In this document: positions 46,412-55,725 of the stretch, piece after piece
Layout of the letters: each line of letters starts with the position of its first letter
How positions within the stretch are numbered: the stretch's first letter is position 1
Source: Streptomyces sp. CNH099
GTDB lineage: Bacteria; Actinomycetota; Actinomycetes; Streptomycetales; Streptomycetaceae
Reading direction: 5' to 3'
Length of the DNA stretch: 64,000 nt
NCBI GenBank assembly: GCA_000514715.1
Contig: AZWL01000006.1
Span: 210,229-274,228 of the forward strand
Translations under genes and position numbers: made by a program
Notes under the pieces: model-generated
Told to the model about the DNA's origin: nothing
Database searches by the model: none
What the model saw: the letters and a program-made list of their open reading frames with translations, nothing else

Positions 46412-46442
46412 TTGACCCTCACCTTGGGGGAGGCCGCAGCAT
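46412..46442 (+). promoter_or_regulatory. MerR-type promoter with 19-bp spacer
   Basis: TTGACC (46412-46417) and CAGCAT (46437-46442) are separated by 19 nt, the over-long spacing that MerR proteins correct by twisting DNA. A dyad CCTCACC-TTG-GGGGAGG (46417-46433, one mismatch) sits inside the spacer. It serves the MerR-like reading frame at 46485. The rest of the 307-nt gap from 46178 holds nothing else I can identify. Confidence 0.75.
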
Positions 46443-46484
46443 CGGTTGAGCCGGGTGACGTGCTCGGCATGAGGAGGAACGAGC

Positions 46485-47182
46485 ATGGGGTTGCTGACCA
46501 TCGGGGCGTTCGCGAAGGCGTCCCGGCTGTCGCAGAAGGCACTGCGTCTTTACGACGAGCTGGGCCTCCTGGCCCCCGCTCGCGTCGACCCGGTGACCGG
46601 CTACCGCCTCTACGCACCGGAGCAACTGGAACAGGCCCGGCTGGTTGCCTGGCTTCGGCGCCTGGGGATGCCCCTCAGCCGCATCCAGCACGTCTGCAAG
46701 CTGGATGCGGCATCGGCGGCTCAGGAGATCCGCGCGTTCTGGGTCCAGGTCGAAACCGACACGACACCGGCCTTGTCCGTGAGAGCAACCAGGATGGAAC
46801 AAGCCAAACAGGCCGTGCACGACATCGCCACGACCAGATCACCCACGACCACACCATGGTGCAGTCGATGGTCGACGAAGGACGCCTCAGCCCGGCAGAA
46901 GCCGCCTCCCACCCCCGGCGGTCCCTGTTGATACGTGCCCTGGGCCAAGGGGCCGACGCCACGCACGACATGCGTCTGCACGACGCTCAGCAGGGGGATC
47001 GCTACCTGCTCTGCTCCGACGGTCTGTCCGCCGTCGTGTCGACCGAAGAGGTCCTCCGGGTGCTCTCCGGGATCAGTGATCCCGAGCCGGCCGTCCGCGA
47101 ACTCATCGCCCTCGCCAACGGCTCCGGCGGCCCCGACAACGTCAGCTGCGTGGTCGCCGACGTCCTGGAACTCCAGCGGTAG
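46485..47182 (+). pseudogene. Decayed MerR-PP2C fusion regulator
   Basis: The first 85 codons are an intact MerR DNA-binding domain (LTIGAFAKASRLSQKALRLYDELGLL, VDPVTGYRLYAPEQLEQARLV). Beyond 46750 the expected PP2C phosphatase domain survives only as pieces in alternating frames: DTGLVRESNQDG (frame shifted, 46763 on), EQAKQAVHDIA (original frame), then QITHDHTMVQSMVDEGRLSPAEAASH through to SGGPDNVSCVVADVLELQR (shifted frame) ending at 47182. The metal-binding DGxGG and GDSR segments are deleted. Intact homologues are about 370 residues. A truncated MerR protein of 148 residues could still be made. Confidence 0.85.
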
Positions 47183-47394
47183 GAGCGAGCGGCATGCACG
47201 TCGGGTTGCACCGGATCCGCTTTCGGGAACTCATCCGTGAAGCCGACGAACACCGGCTCGCCCAACAAGCCAGGAGAGCCGAGTCGGCTCCCCGGACCAT
47301 GCTGGCCAGCACACCGCGACCGCCTCCAAGGAGGCTGCTGGCTTGGCTGGAAGACCGACGGGCCTGCACCGCGCCGGGTCGTAGGGTCTCGTGC

Positions 47395-47934
47395 ATGCAA
47401 GCAGATCGTTCTCTGGAACCCCGTTCTCTCCTGATCAACGGCACTGTCGGCGTCGGTAAGACGTCGGTGGCTGAGAGCGTGGGCGCCCTTCTCGCCGATG
47501 CGGGGATACCCAATGCCGTCATCGACCTCGACTGGCTGTGCCGGTCTTGGCCGGCGCCTCCGGGAGACCGCTTCAACTTCGGCGTGATGTTGCGGAACCT
47601 GCGCGGCATGGCCGACAACTTCCGCGCTGCCGGGGCGGCTCGGCTGGTCCTCGCCGGTGTGATCGAGAACGTGGATGAGCGAAGGCTGTGCGGCGATGCG
47701 GTCGGCACTGAGCTTTCGGTGTGCCGACTCCAGGTTGATATGTCTGTCAACCACCGGCGGCTCGTGCGGCGCCACGAGAACGAGCCCGAAGCGTTGCGAT
47801 GGCACCTGGCCAGGGCCGGCGAGCTGGGTGGGATCCTCGACCAAGCGGCAGTCGATGACTTCAGCGTTGACGCCACCACGCGCTCGGTCGGCGAGGTCGC
47901 AGCCGATGTGATCAGGAAGGTCGGCTGGCTGTGA
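47395..47934 (+). CDS. P-loop NTPase/kinase-like protein
   Basis: A 179-residue protein with Walker A GTVGVGKTSVAESVGALL, VIDLDWL as a possible Walker B and VVLAGVIENVD-like strand (RLVLAGVIENVDE). The pattern is that of small AAA-type or nucleoside-kinase-like proteins of Streptomyces with unknown substrate. Start 47395 is chosen because TAGGGT lies 7 nt upstream, indicating a leaderless transcript. The frame stays open to an ATG at 47194, which follows AGGAG; those 67 extra codons (MHVGLHRIRF...) may be a separate small gene that has lost its stop. Confidence 0.75.
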   Translation: MQADRSLEPRSLLINGTVGVGKTSVAESVGALLADAGIPNAVIDLDWLCRSWPAPPGDRFNFGVMLRNLRGMADNFRAAGAARLVLAGVIENVDERRLCGDAVGTELSVCRLQVDMSVNHRRLVRRHENEPEALRWHLARAGELGGILDQAAVDDFSVDATTRSVGEVAADVIRKVGWL

Positions 47935-47969
47935 CGCAACTGCCATGCCTGCGTCACCTCGTCCAAGCG

Positions 47970-48066
47970 CACCTGGACTGGAGCATGCGAGCCGTTCGTC
48001 CGGCTCCTGCGCCTGCCGCCGGCACTCCTCGACGAGGTCCCAGAAGGAATCGACGTCCACAACGGC
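47970..48066 (-). pseudogene. Remnant of a DUF4240 protein gene
   Basis: On the minus strand VVDVDSFWDLVEECRRQAQ and PDERLA resemble the N-terminus of DUF4240 proteins (M-D-x-x-x-FW-x-LVE). After about 30 codons the resemblance ends and the frame runs into unrelated antisense sequence. The rest of the roughly 170-codon gene is missing. Together with the MerR-PP2C relic this marks a decaying patch. Confidence 0.45.
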
Positions 48067-48118
48067 ACTGCCAGGCACCTCTGACAGACAACGGTCACGG
48101 CCCCGCCGTGATGCAGCT

Positions 48119-48742
48119 TCACTGAGACCGGACACGGTGGCTGTCGTCGAGGAGCGTGGTCACCTGCTCGGCGAGCCGGGTGTGGCGGGTGGCGAGGTGC
48201 GGTTGGACGGCGGCCAGGGGTGTCAGGAGGGCGCTGGCGTCGTTCTGGCCGAGGGCTTCGGTGAGGCGGGTGCGGTCGGCGGCGGGGAGGTCCGTGAGTG
48301 CGGTGATCTGGCCGGCGAGTTGCCGCAGGTCGGCGGCGTTGCTGCGGGCCCAGGCGGCCTGCAGGCGGTCGGCGGCGCGCCGGTCGCGGGTGGCCTGGAC
48401 GCGCTGTTCGCCGGTGGTGCCGAGGGCGCCGGGGCGCACCCGCAGGTAGCGGCGCTCGGCCGCCTGCCTGCTGGCCACGCCGAGTGGACCGGCCAGCTCG
48501 GCCCAGCTGGCGCCCGCGTTGCGGGCCGTCTCGATCAGGCCCGGTTCCCAGCTGGCGAGCTGGTCACGCAGCTGGCGCAGCAGCAGCAGGGCGGCCAGGG
48601 CGTGCCCCGGATCGGCGTCGGGCCGCGCGTCCGGCCCGGCCTCGTGCGCGGTGTGGAGGCTCTGCTGGATGGACCTGAGCGCCTCGCTGGCGGCCAGGAA
48701 GGAGGCGGGCAGTGCGGGTGGGGCGTGGTCGTCGGTCGTCAT
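48119..48742 (-). CDS. rheA: RheA-like heat-shock repressor
   Basis: A 207-residue, mainly helical protein. A helix-turn-helix-like stretch, ASWAELAGPLGVASRQAAERRYLR, lies near residues 88-111; no enzyme motif is present. Related genes are often annotated as type III effector proteins. The call rests on context: it is divergent from hsp18, and the gap holds an exact copy of the RheA operator described in S. albus. RheA is a thermosensor that represses hsp18 and itself at normal temperature. The start at 48742 is chosen over the longer frame, which crosses the operator. Confidence 0.75.
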   Translation of the reverse strand: MTTDDHAPPALPASFLAASEALRSIQQSLHTAHEAGPDARPDADPGHALAALLLLRQLRDQLASWEPGLIETARNAGASWAELAGPLGVASRQAAERRYLRVRPGALGTTGEQRVQATRDRRAADRLQAAWARSNAADLRQLAGQITALTDLPAADRTRLTEALGQNDASALLTPLAAVQPHLATRHTRLAEQVTTLLDDSHRVRSQ

Positions 48743-48786
48743 GGGGACTCCCTGGCTTACGTCGTCTCTTGGCTGACGCCAGAGTT

Positions 48787-48805
48787 TGTCATCACTCCGA
48801 TGACA
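48787..48805. promoter_or_regulatory. RheA operator
   Basis: TGTCATC-N5-GATGACA, with perfect 7-bp arms, matches the reported RheA binding sequence. It lies 44 nt from the repressor start and 67 nt from the hsp18 start, so it can control both. Confidence 0.85.
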
Positions 48806-48872
48806 TGGTAAACCAGAAGCAGGTAGCAGCGCATGGCATGAACTGCCTGACCGACCTGGAGGTGTATTCCCA

Positions 48873-49310
48873 ATGCTGATGCGCACCGATCCCTTCCGTG
48901 AGCTGGACCGGCTCACCCAGCAGTTCTTCGGCGACTCTGCCGGCACGTGGTCGAGGCCCTCGGCGATGCCGATGGACGCCTACCGCGACGGCGACGCGTA
49001 CGTCATCGCCGTCGACCTGCCCGGCGTCGACCGCGACGCGATCGACATCGACGTCGAGCGGAACATGCTGACCATCAAGGCCGAGCGACGCCCCCTCGCC
49101 AAGAGCGACGAGGTCCAGGTCGAGCTGTCCGAGCGACCGCTGGGCGTCTTCTCCCGCCAGGTGATGCTCGCCGACACCCTCGACACCGAGCGCATCGACG
49201 CGTCCTACGACGCCGGTGTCCTCACCGTGCGGATCCCGATCGCGGAACGGGCCAAGCCCCGCAAGATCAGCATCGGCGGCGGCTCCGACCGCAGGCAGAT
49301 CAGCAACTGA
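48873..49310 (+). CDS. hsp18: Small heat-shock protein Hsp20/alpha-crystallin
   Basis: A 145-residue chaperone that holds unfolded proteins during heat stress. The alpha-crystallin domain spans about 38-130 with DAYVIAVDLPGVDRDAIDIDVERNMLTIKA, ERPLGVFSRQVMLAD and the hallmark A-x-x-x-x-GVL as SYDAGVLTVRIPI. GGAGGT is 9 nt before the ATG. Two DUF2267 genes follow in the same direction. Expression should be released from RheA by heat. Confidence 0.95.
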   Translation: MLMRTDPFRELDRLTQQFFGDSAGTWSRPSAMPMDAYRDGDAYVIAVDLPGVDRDAIDIDVERNMLTIKAERRPLAKSDEVQVELSERPLGVFSRQVMLADTLDTERIDASYDAGVLTVRIPIAERAKPRKISIGGGSDRRQISN

Positions 49311-49416
49311 GGGCACGGCCGCGGGCGGCGGAAGTAGACCGGTCTCCCTCCGGGTACCCGCTTCCGCCGCCCCGTGGGCGGCACAAGGCGCCGGACGTGC
49401 GGATGAGGTGGCAGCG

Positions 49417-49839
49417 ATGGTCATGCGACGGGAAGTCTTTCTGGAGCTGGTGCAGGACCGCGGCAGGTACGACAGCAGCAGCGAGGCGGACCGGGCGGCG
49501 CGCACGGTCCTGGCGCTGCTGGGCGCGCACCTGGTCGGCGAGGTGCGGGCCGACCTCGCCGCCCGCCTCCCGGAGGAGTTCGGCCTGATCCTGCTCAACC
49601 CCCTGCAGGCCGCGGAGCCCCTGAGTCCGGAGCGGTTCGTACGGGCCACCGCGGCCTGGATCGAGGGCGCCACAGAACGCACCGCGGCCTGGGACGTCAG
49701 CGCCGTCCTCAGCGTCGCCGCCGACACGGCGGGCGCGGAGCTGACCCGCGACATCCTGCTGCAGCTGCCGCCCGGGTACGACCTGCTGTTCGGGCACCCC
49801 CAGGACAGCGCCGACGAGGACGGCCCGCATGACCGGTGA
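49417..49839 (+). CDS. DUF2267 family protein (first copy)
   Basis: A 140-residue helical protein with the DUF2267 pattern: FLELVQDRGRYDSSSEADRAARTVLALLGAHLVGEVRADLAARLPEEF broken by turns, and a repeat of the same fold in the C-terminal half ending in LLQLPPGYDLLFG. Function is unknown; it often accompanies Hsp20 genes in Actinobacteria, suggesting a stress role. GAGGTGG precedes the ATG; a second ATG lies two codons on. The stop overlaps the second DUF2267 gene. Confidence 0.8.
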   Translation: MVMRREVFLELVQDRGRYDSSSEADRAARTVLALLGAHLVGEVRADLAARLPEEFGLILLNPLQAAEPLSPERFVRATAAWIEGATERTAAWDVSAVLSVAADTAGAELTRDILLQLPPGYDLLFGHPQDSADEDGPHDR

Positions 49840-50387
49840 CGGCCGCCACGACCGCCGTACACCCGTCCGACCACCCCTACCGAGAAGGGCATACGACACC
49901 GATGCATCCGGCAGCAGTCCCCACCCCGCACACCACCTGGTCGGCCAGGACGTACGAAGACCTGCTGGAGCGCGTGCGCTACGACGGCATCTACCCGGAC
50001 CGCGAACAGGCCGGCGAGGTCACCTCGACCGTCCTGGCCGCTCTGGGCCGGCAGCTCACCGGCGACGAGCGGGTCGACCTCGCCGCCCGGCTGCCCCGCG
50101 AAGCAGCGCAGATCCTGGCCGGCCAGATCCCCGACCGCGAGCCGCTCACCGGCCCGGCGTTCGTCAAGCGCCTGGCCGGGCAGACCGGCGGCACCCTCGC
50201 CACCACGCGCTGGAACGTCGGCACGGTCCTCGGCGCCCTCGCCGCCCTCGCCGGACCGGACCTCCTGGACCGCATCCTGGCCGCCCTCCCGCCCGGCTAC
50301 GCGATCCTCTTCGGCCGCGCCGAACTCACCCAGGCCAGGGCGACGATTCCGGCCCCCGCCAGGAAGACGCCGGCGGCGACCAGCTGA
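49836..50387 (+). CDS. DUF2267 family protein (second copy)
   Basis: A 183-residue protein with the DUF2267 core from about residue 38: YEDLLERVRYDGIYPDREQA, VLAALGRQLTGDERVDLAARLP and ALPPGYAILFGRAEL. It is a diverged duplicate of the preceding gene. The GTG at 49836 overlaps the previous stop by 4 nt; ATG 49902 (behind GAGAAGG, 12 nt spacing) is an equally plausible start giving 161 residues. Part of the hsp18 transcription unit. Confidence 0.8.
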   Translation: MTAATTAVHPSDHPYREGHTTPMHPAAVPTPHTTWSARTYEDLLERVRYDGIYPDREQAGEVTSTVLAALGRQLTGDERVDLAARLPREAAQILAGQIPDREPLTGPAFVKRLAGQTGGTLATTRWNVGTVLGALAALAGPDLLDRILAALPPGYAILFGRAELTQARATIPAPARKTPAATS

Positions 50388-50396
50388 CCGCGGCGG

Positions 50397-51257
50397 CTAC
50401 GCGAACCGGTAGGTCGTCCAGTCGGCGTGCACGGCGTAGCCGAGGCGCTCGTAGAGTGCGTTGCTGGTGGGGTTGGCCGCGTCGGTGAAGAGGGCCGCCT
50501 CCGTGGCGCCCGCGGCCAGCGCCGCGCGGGTGACCGCCGCCGTGGCCGCGGCCGCGTAGCCGTGGCCGCGGTGGGCGGGCGGGGTGTAGACCGGGTCGAC
50601 CTGGGCGAGTCCGGCGACCGGCGGGTTGACGCCGGCCACGGAGACCGGCGTGCCGTCCGGGGCCTCCCAGAACGTGTAGTGCTTGTCGGCGAAGCGGGTC
50701 GTGGGCCAGGTGGCGGCGTCGACGGTGACGTCCTCGCCGACGTCCTCCGCGAAGCCGCGGATGAAGGCGATCAGCCGCGCGCGGTCCTCCTCGTCCGCCA
50801 CCGGCCGCGCGCGGCCCGCGGGCGCGGGCTCCGGCGGCGTGAGCGTACCGAGGCGGCGCAGGCGGAGCCGTACGGCGGGGGTCGGCGTCGCGCCCGTACG
50901 GCGCTGCCAGGCCGCCGCGAAGGCGGCGGTGGTGTCGCGGTCGCCGCCGACGGCGGGGAGGGGGTGCCCGAGGGCGGCCAGGCGGGCGGCGAGGGAGTCG
51001 GCCTGCTCGGCGGTGAGCGGGGTGAGGCCGAGGCTGCGGCCCGGCAGCTGGTGGCAGACGCCGAGGACCGACCCCGCCCGCGTCAGCCGGCCCAGCAGCG
51101 GAGCCCCGCCGCCGTACGGGCCCGTGCCGCGGGCTTGCAGGCGGGCCGTCCAGGTCAGGGCCATGAGGTGCGGTACGGGCCGCGCGCGCAGGAACTCCCC
51201 CGCCCCGGCCAGGAACTCGTCGACGTCTTCGGTGAGGTGCCAGCCGTCCGGGCGCAT
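50397..51257 (-). CDS. GNAT family N-acetyltransferase
   Basis: A 286-residue protein with two GNAT-like halves. The C-terminal half is canonical: VDPVYTPPAHRGHGYAAAATAAVTRAALAAG contains the acetyl-CoA loop, followed by LFTDAANPTSNALYERLGYAVHADWTTYRF. The N-terminal half (1-135) is degenerate. Substrate unknown. It is convergent with the second DUF2267 gene, whose stop lies only 9 nt away. Confidence 0.88.
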   Translation of the reverse strand: MRPDGWHLTEDVDEFLAGAGEFLRARPVPHLMALTWTARLQARGTGPYGGGAPLLGRLTRAGSVLGVCHQLPGRSLGLTPLTAEQADSLAARLAALGHPLPAVGGDRDTTAAFAAAWQRRTGATPTPAVRLRLRRLGTLTPPEPAPAGRARPVADEEDRARLIAFIRGFAEDVGEDVTVDAATWPTTRFADKHYTFWEAPDGTPVSVAGVNPPVAGLAQVDPVYTPPAHRGHGYAAAATAAVTRAALAAGATEAALFTDAANPTSNALYERLGYAVHADWTTYRFA

Positions 51258-51351
51258 GCTCCATGATCCCCCGCCGTCCCGCCGTGCGGAAGCCCGGGGG
51301 GCATCCCGGGGGCGGAAGCCCTTGATCAGCCCCGGTGCTCAGCCCGGGTGC

Positions 51352-52140
51352 TCAGCCCGCGCGGCGGGAGTCGATCAGCGCCTCGATGCCGTCGAGCACC
51401 CGCTCCAGGCCGAACGCGAACTCGTCGTAGTCCGACGGGTTCTGCGGCGGCTGCACGTCCGGTTCGTCGAAGGCACCGCCCTCCACGGCCGTGCGCAGGT
51501 GCGGCAGCCGCCCGGCGTCGGAGACCCGGAGCAGGAAGTGGCTGTACTCGTTCATCAGCTGCTCCATGTCCGGGTTGCCGCCCATCGTCAGGGCGATCGT
51601 CACCTCCGCCCGCACCTGGTTGCTGACGAGCAGCGCCGTGGCCACCTTCTCGAACTCCGTCAGCGGGGTGTCGCGGAGGATGTAGAGGGCCTGGTCGAGG
51701 GCCGCGAGCTGGTTCGGGGTGACCGGCGGGCCGCCGCTCGGGACGTGTGCCACGGCCCACGGGTGCGCGAACATCGCGGTGCCGATGGCCTGGTACCAGT
51801 GCCGCAGCCCGGCCCGCCAGTCGTCCGCGGCGCCCTCCGGCAGCGGCGGCGGCGGGCCGAAGGCCCCGTCGACCATCAGCGTGACCAGCTCGTCCTTCGT
51901 GGCCACGTACCGGTACAGCGCCATCGTCGAGACGCCCAGCTCCTTGGCCACCCGCCCCATCGACGCGGCCTCCAGGCCCTCGGCGTCCGCGACCGCGACG
52001 GCCGCCGCCACGATCCCGTCCAGCGTCAGCCCGCGCCGCGGCCCCTTCTGCGGCCGCGGCCGCAGGCCCCAGGCGGCCTCGACGCTGGCGGGCACTGCTC
52101 CGGCAGCGCCCTTGTCCTCGCTGGCGTCCGTGGCGTCCAT
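51352..52140 (-). CDS. TetR family regulator of the divergent ABC exporter
   Basis: A 262-residue TetR protein with an N-terminal extension. The helix-turn-helix at about 38-85 reads LTLDGIVAAAVAVADAEGLEAASMGRVAKELGVSTMALYRYV in pieces, typical of the TetR_C_1 drug-responsive class. The C-terminal domain (about 110-255) binds ligand. It is divergent from a DrrAB-type exporter with two direct operator copies between the genes. It should repress both genes until the exported compound binds. Confidence 0.92.
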   Translation of the reverse strand: MDATDASEDKGAAGAVPASVEAAWGLRPRPQKGPRRGLTLDGIVAAAVAVADAEGLEAASMGRVAKELGVSTMALYRYVATKDELVTLMVDGAFGPPPPLPEGAADDWRAGLRHWYQAIGTAMFAHPWAVAHVPSGGPPVTPNQLAALDQALYILRDTPLTEFEKVATALLVSNQVRAEVTIALTMGGNPDMEQLMNEYSHFLLRVSDAGRLPHLRTAVEGGAFDEPDVQPPQNPSDYDEFAFGLERVLDGIEALIDSRRAG

Positions 52141-52157
52141 GCGCTCAGTTTACGTCA

Positions 52158-52194
52158 TACGCAGTTCCGTGTAGGCTCTACGCAGTAGCGTGTA
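52158..52194. promoter_or_regulatory. Two TetR operator copies, 21 bp apart
   Basis: TACGCAGTTCCGTGTA (52158-52173) and TACGCAGTAGCGTGTA (52179-52194) are near-identical imperfect dyads (TACGC-N6-GTGTA) in phase on the helix. A third half-site CATACGCAG is at 52198-52206. They separate tetR from the ABC exporter. Confidence 0.75.
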
Positions 52195-52202
52195 CGGCAT
52201 AC

Positions 52203-52254
52203 GCAGAAATCTCCAGCAGAAATCTCCAGCAGAAACACCCGGCAGAAACTTCCA
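52203..52254 (+). repeat. Four 13-bp tandem repeats in the exporter leader
   Basis: GCAGAAATCTCCA occurs twice exactly, then as GCAGAAACACCCG and GCAGAAACTTCCA, in direct succession, ending 17 nt before the GTG start at 52271. The array is A-rich in an otherwise GC-rich stretch, so it leaves the ribosome site unstructured. Confidence 0.85.
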
Positions 52255-52270
52255 GGAGAAAGGGGGCGCC

Positions 52271-53204
<934 letters not shown>

Positions 53205-53212
<8 letters not shown>

Positions 53213-53969
53213 CGCCCTGACCCACGCGGCGACGATGGTCGGCCGCTCCGTGCGGCTCAGCTCCCGCAACCCCGACGCGGTGATCACGGCGCTCGCGCTG
53301 CCCGTGCTACTGATGCTCGTCTTCGTCTACCTCTTCGGCGGCGCGATCGACACCGGCGGAGGCTACGGGCGCTACGTCGACTACGTCGCCCCCGGCGTCC
53401 TCGTGCTGTGCGCCGGCTTCGGCGCCGGCACGACGGCGATGAGCGTCGCGGACGACATGAAGGGCGCCGTCATCGACCGCTTCCGCTCCCTCGACGTCGG
53501 CGGCACCGCCGTCCTCGCCGGCCACGTCGCCGCCAGCGTCGTGCGGAACCTGGCCGCCACGGTGCTGGTCTTCGGGGTCGCCTTCGCCGTCGGCTTCCGC
53601 CCGGAGGCGGGGGTGGGCGGCTGGCTCGCGTCGGCGGGGCTCCTGCTCGCGGTGATCACGGCCATATCGTGGGTCGCGGCGGCCTTCGGCCTGCTGGCCG
53701 ACTCCCCGGAGGCGGCGGGCGGCTTCACCTTCTTCCTGGCCTTCCTGCCGTATCCGTCCAGCGCCTTCGTCCCCGTCGACTCGATGCCGGGCTGGCTGCA
53801 CGGCTTCGCCGAGCACCAGCCGCTGACCCCGGTGATCGAGTCGCTGCGCGGGCTGCTGCTGGGGCGCCCGGTGGGCGGCAGCCCGTGGGAGGCGCTGGCG
53901 TGGTGCGCGGGGCTGACGGCGGTGTCGGTGGCGGCAGCGGCGGCGCTGTTCAGGAGGCGGACGTCGTGA
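53205..53969 (+). CDS. Drug-type ABC-2 exporter permease (DrrB-like)
   Basis: A 254-residue ABC-2 membrane protein with six hydrophobic helices and the conserved DDMKGAVIDRFRSLDVGGTAVLAGH and DSMPGWLHGFAEHQPLTPVIESLR stretches. It overlaps the ATPase gene by 8 nt. With it, a two-component efflux pump is formed, controlled by the TetR protein encoded divergently. Confidence 0.92.
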
Positions 53970-54096
53970 GGGGGCGGGCGGGGCCCGAGGGAGTACACGA
54001 CGGGGCGTGAGGGCGGGCGGTACGAACGGCACCGGCCCCGCGGTCCGGCGTCCCGCCGCCCCGCGCCCCCGCCGCCCCCGCCGTCCCCGCCGTCCC

Positions 54097-54501
54097 TCAC
54101 ACCCTGCCGAACAGCTCCAGCAGCTCCGTCCGGCCGGCCGCCCGGGCCGCCGCGACCGCCGACGGCGACCCGGCCTGCGGGTCCGCCCCGTGCCGCAGCA
54201 GCACCCGTACGACCTCGTCCGCGCCCGACCGCACCGCCGCCGCCAGCGGCGTCGCGCCCAGCGCCCCGACCTCGTCCGCGTCGGCGCCGCGCCGCAGCAG
54301 CGCGCCGACGGTGTCCGCGTGCCCGTGCACCGCGGCGAGCATGACGAGGGTGTCCCCGTCGTCGTCGCGCAACCCGGCCGGCACCCCGGCGTCCACGTAC
54401 GCGGACAGCGTGTCGGTCTGCCCCTGCCGTGCCAGCTCGAATGCCTTGGTGGCCAGCTCGAACACGGCCGGGTCGTGTGCGGGCTCGTCGGCTGCACTCA
54501 T
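54097..54501 (-). CDS. Ankyrin-repeat protein
   Basis: A 134-residue protein made of about three ankyrin repeats: DDDGDTLVMLAAVHGHADTVGALLRRGADAD, GATPLAAAVRSGADEVVRVLLRHGADPQ and a final SAVAAARAAGRTELLELF. Ankyrin stacks bind other proteins; the partner is not evident. Short stand-alone ankyrin proteins are widely conserved in Streptomyces. It lies 9 nt downstream of the phosphotransferase gene, so the two form an operon. Confidence 0.92.
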   Translation of the reverse strand: MSAADEPAHDPAVFELATKAFELARQGQTDTLSAYVDAGVPAGLRDDDGDTLVMLAAVHGHADTVGALLRRGADADEVGALGATPLAAAVRSGADEVVRVLLRHGADPQAGSPSAVAAARAAGRTELLELFGRV

Positions 54502-54510
54502 GCCGTCACC

Positions 54511-55617
54511 CTACGACGCGGAGGGCGATCCCCCGGTATTGGCCGCGCGCGGCTCCCGCGGAGCGGCGAGCCACGTCTGCAACTCCTGCTCGATCTCCCC
54601 GGTGCCGACCGCCGTGGGCGAGGGCAGCGCATGCGCCGCCCGGTCGAGCGCGGCGCTGACCGCCTTCGCGGCCTCGGCCGTCGACGTCTCGCCCCGCTCC
54701 GTCGAGTACGCCTGGCGGATCACGTCCGTGTAGACCGACTGGATCTGCTTGAACGCGAGGTACCGCGGCAGATCCGCCTCGACACCGGCGGCCGCGCCCG
54801 GCCGGTGCTGCTCCGCCGCCTCGGCCCAGCGGGCGACGACCTCGCTCTCCTGCCCGGCCGGATAGCGCATCAGATGCAGGTGGGTGGCCAGGTCGTAGAG
54901 CGGGTCACCGATCAGGGCCAGCTCCCAGTCGATGGTCCACAGCGCGCCCTCCCTGTCGACGATGAGGTTCGCGCGGTGGATGTCGCCGTGCAGCAGCGCG
55001 AAGGGGCGCGGGGTCATCCCCGCCAGCCGGGCTTCGAGCGAGCGGGCGGCGGAGCGGGCGGACCGCGGGTGGATGCCCAGGCGGTGGAAGAGCGTGTCGA
55101 AGTGCGGCAGTGAGCGCTCGACCACGTCGGTGAAGGTGAACCGGACGAGGTCGCGGGCGAAGGCCGCGCTGTCGCCGTCCGCCGGTACGGGGGAGTGGAG
55201 CGCGCGCAGCGCGGGATCGCGGGGGTCGACGGCCAGCAGCTCCCGGAAGAGCCGGACGATCTGGTCGGCGAACGCGGCGGGCACCTCCTCTCCTGGCGCG
55301 GCGACCTCCGCCAGCGTGCACCCCTCGATGAAGCCCTGGACGGTGAGGGAGTCGATGCGCCCGACCGCCGGGACCCGGGTGACGCGGCCGGCCAGCTCGG
55401 TGAGCAGCGCGTCCTCGGAGGCGAAGCACCTGCGGTCGAACCACAGCGGGCCGGGGCGGGGGTCGCGCAGCTTGACCCAGCCGGCCGGCTGCCCGAACAG
55501 CCCGGGCGCGGGCAGCCGTACCGCGTACGTCTCGTGGTGGTATCCGGGCAGCGGCCCCACGACCTGCTCCGCCGCGGCGAAGAGGGCCTGAAGAGGGGAT
55601 GCTTGGGAGGCCGGCAT
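54511..55617 (-). CDS. Aminoglycoside phosphotransferase-family (APH) kinase
   Basis: A 368-residue protein-kinase-like enzyme. The catalytic loop LLHGDIHRANLIVD (Asp) and the DFG-equivalent TIDWELALIGDPLYDLATH are intact; the N-lobe shows GWVKLRDP with a possible ATP-binding Lys. The family includes antibiotic phosphotransferases and small-molecule kinases; the substrate here is unknown. It is co-transcribed with the ankyrin gene. Confidence 0.88.
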   Translation of the reverse strand: MPASQASPLQALFAAAEQVVGPLPGYHHETYAVRLPAPGLFGQPAGWVKLRDPRPGPLWFDRRCFASEDALLTELAGRVTRVPAVGRIDSLTVQGFIEGCTLAEVAAPGEEVPAAFADQIVRLFRELLAVDPRDPALRALHSPVPADGDSAAFARDLVRFTFTDVVERSLPHFDTLFHRLGIHPRSARSAARSLEARLAGMTPRPFALLHGDIHRANLIVDREGALWTIDWELALIGDPLYDLATHLHLMRYPAGQESEVVARWAEAAEQHRPGAAAGVEADLPRYLAFKQIQSVYTDVIRQAYSTERGETSTAEAAKAVSAALDRAAHALPSPTAVGTGEIEQELQTWLAAPREPRAANTGGSPSAS

Positions 55618-55725
55618 CGGTCGGGTGTCCTCGGCTGTGGCGTGGCGGGCGGATGGGTGGCACGTGATCAGGGCAGGTTACTCGGCTACGGCCCGCGCGT
55701 CCCCTCGACGCCGCCGGGACACCAG

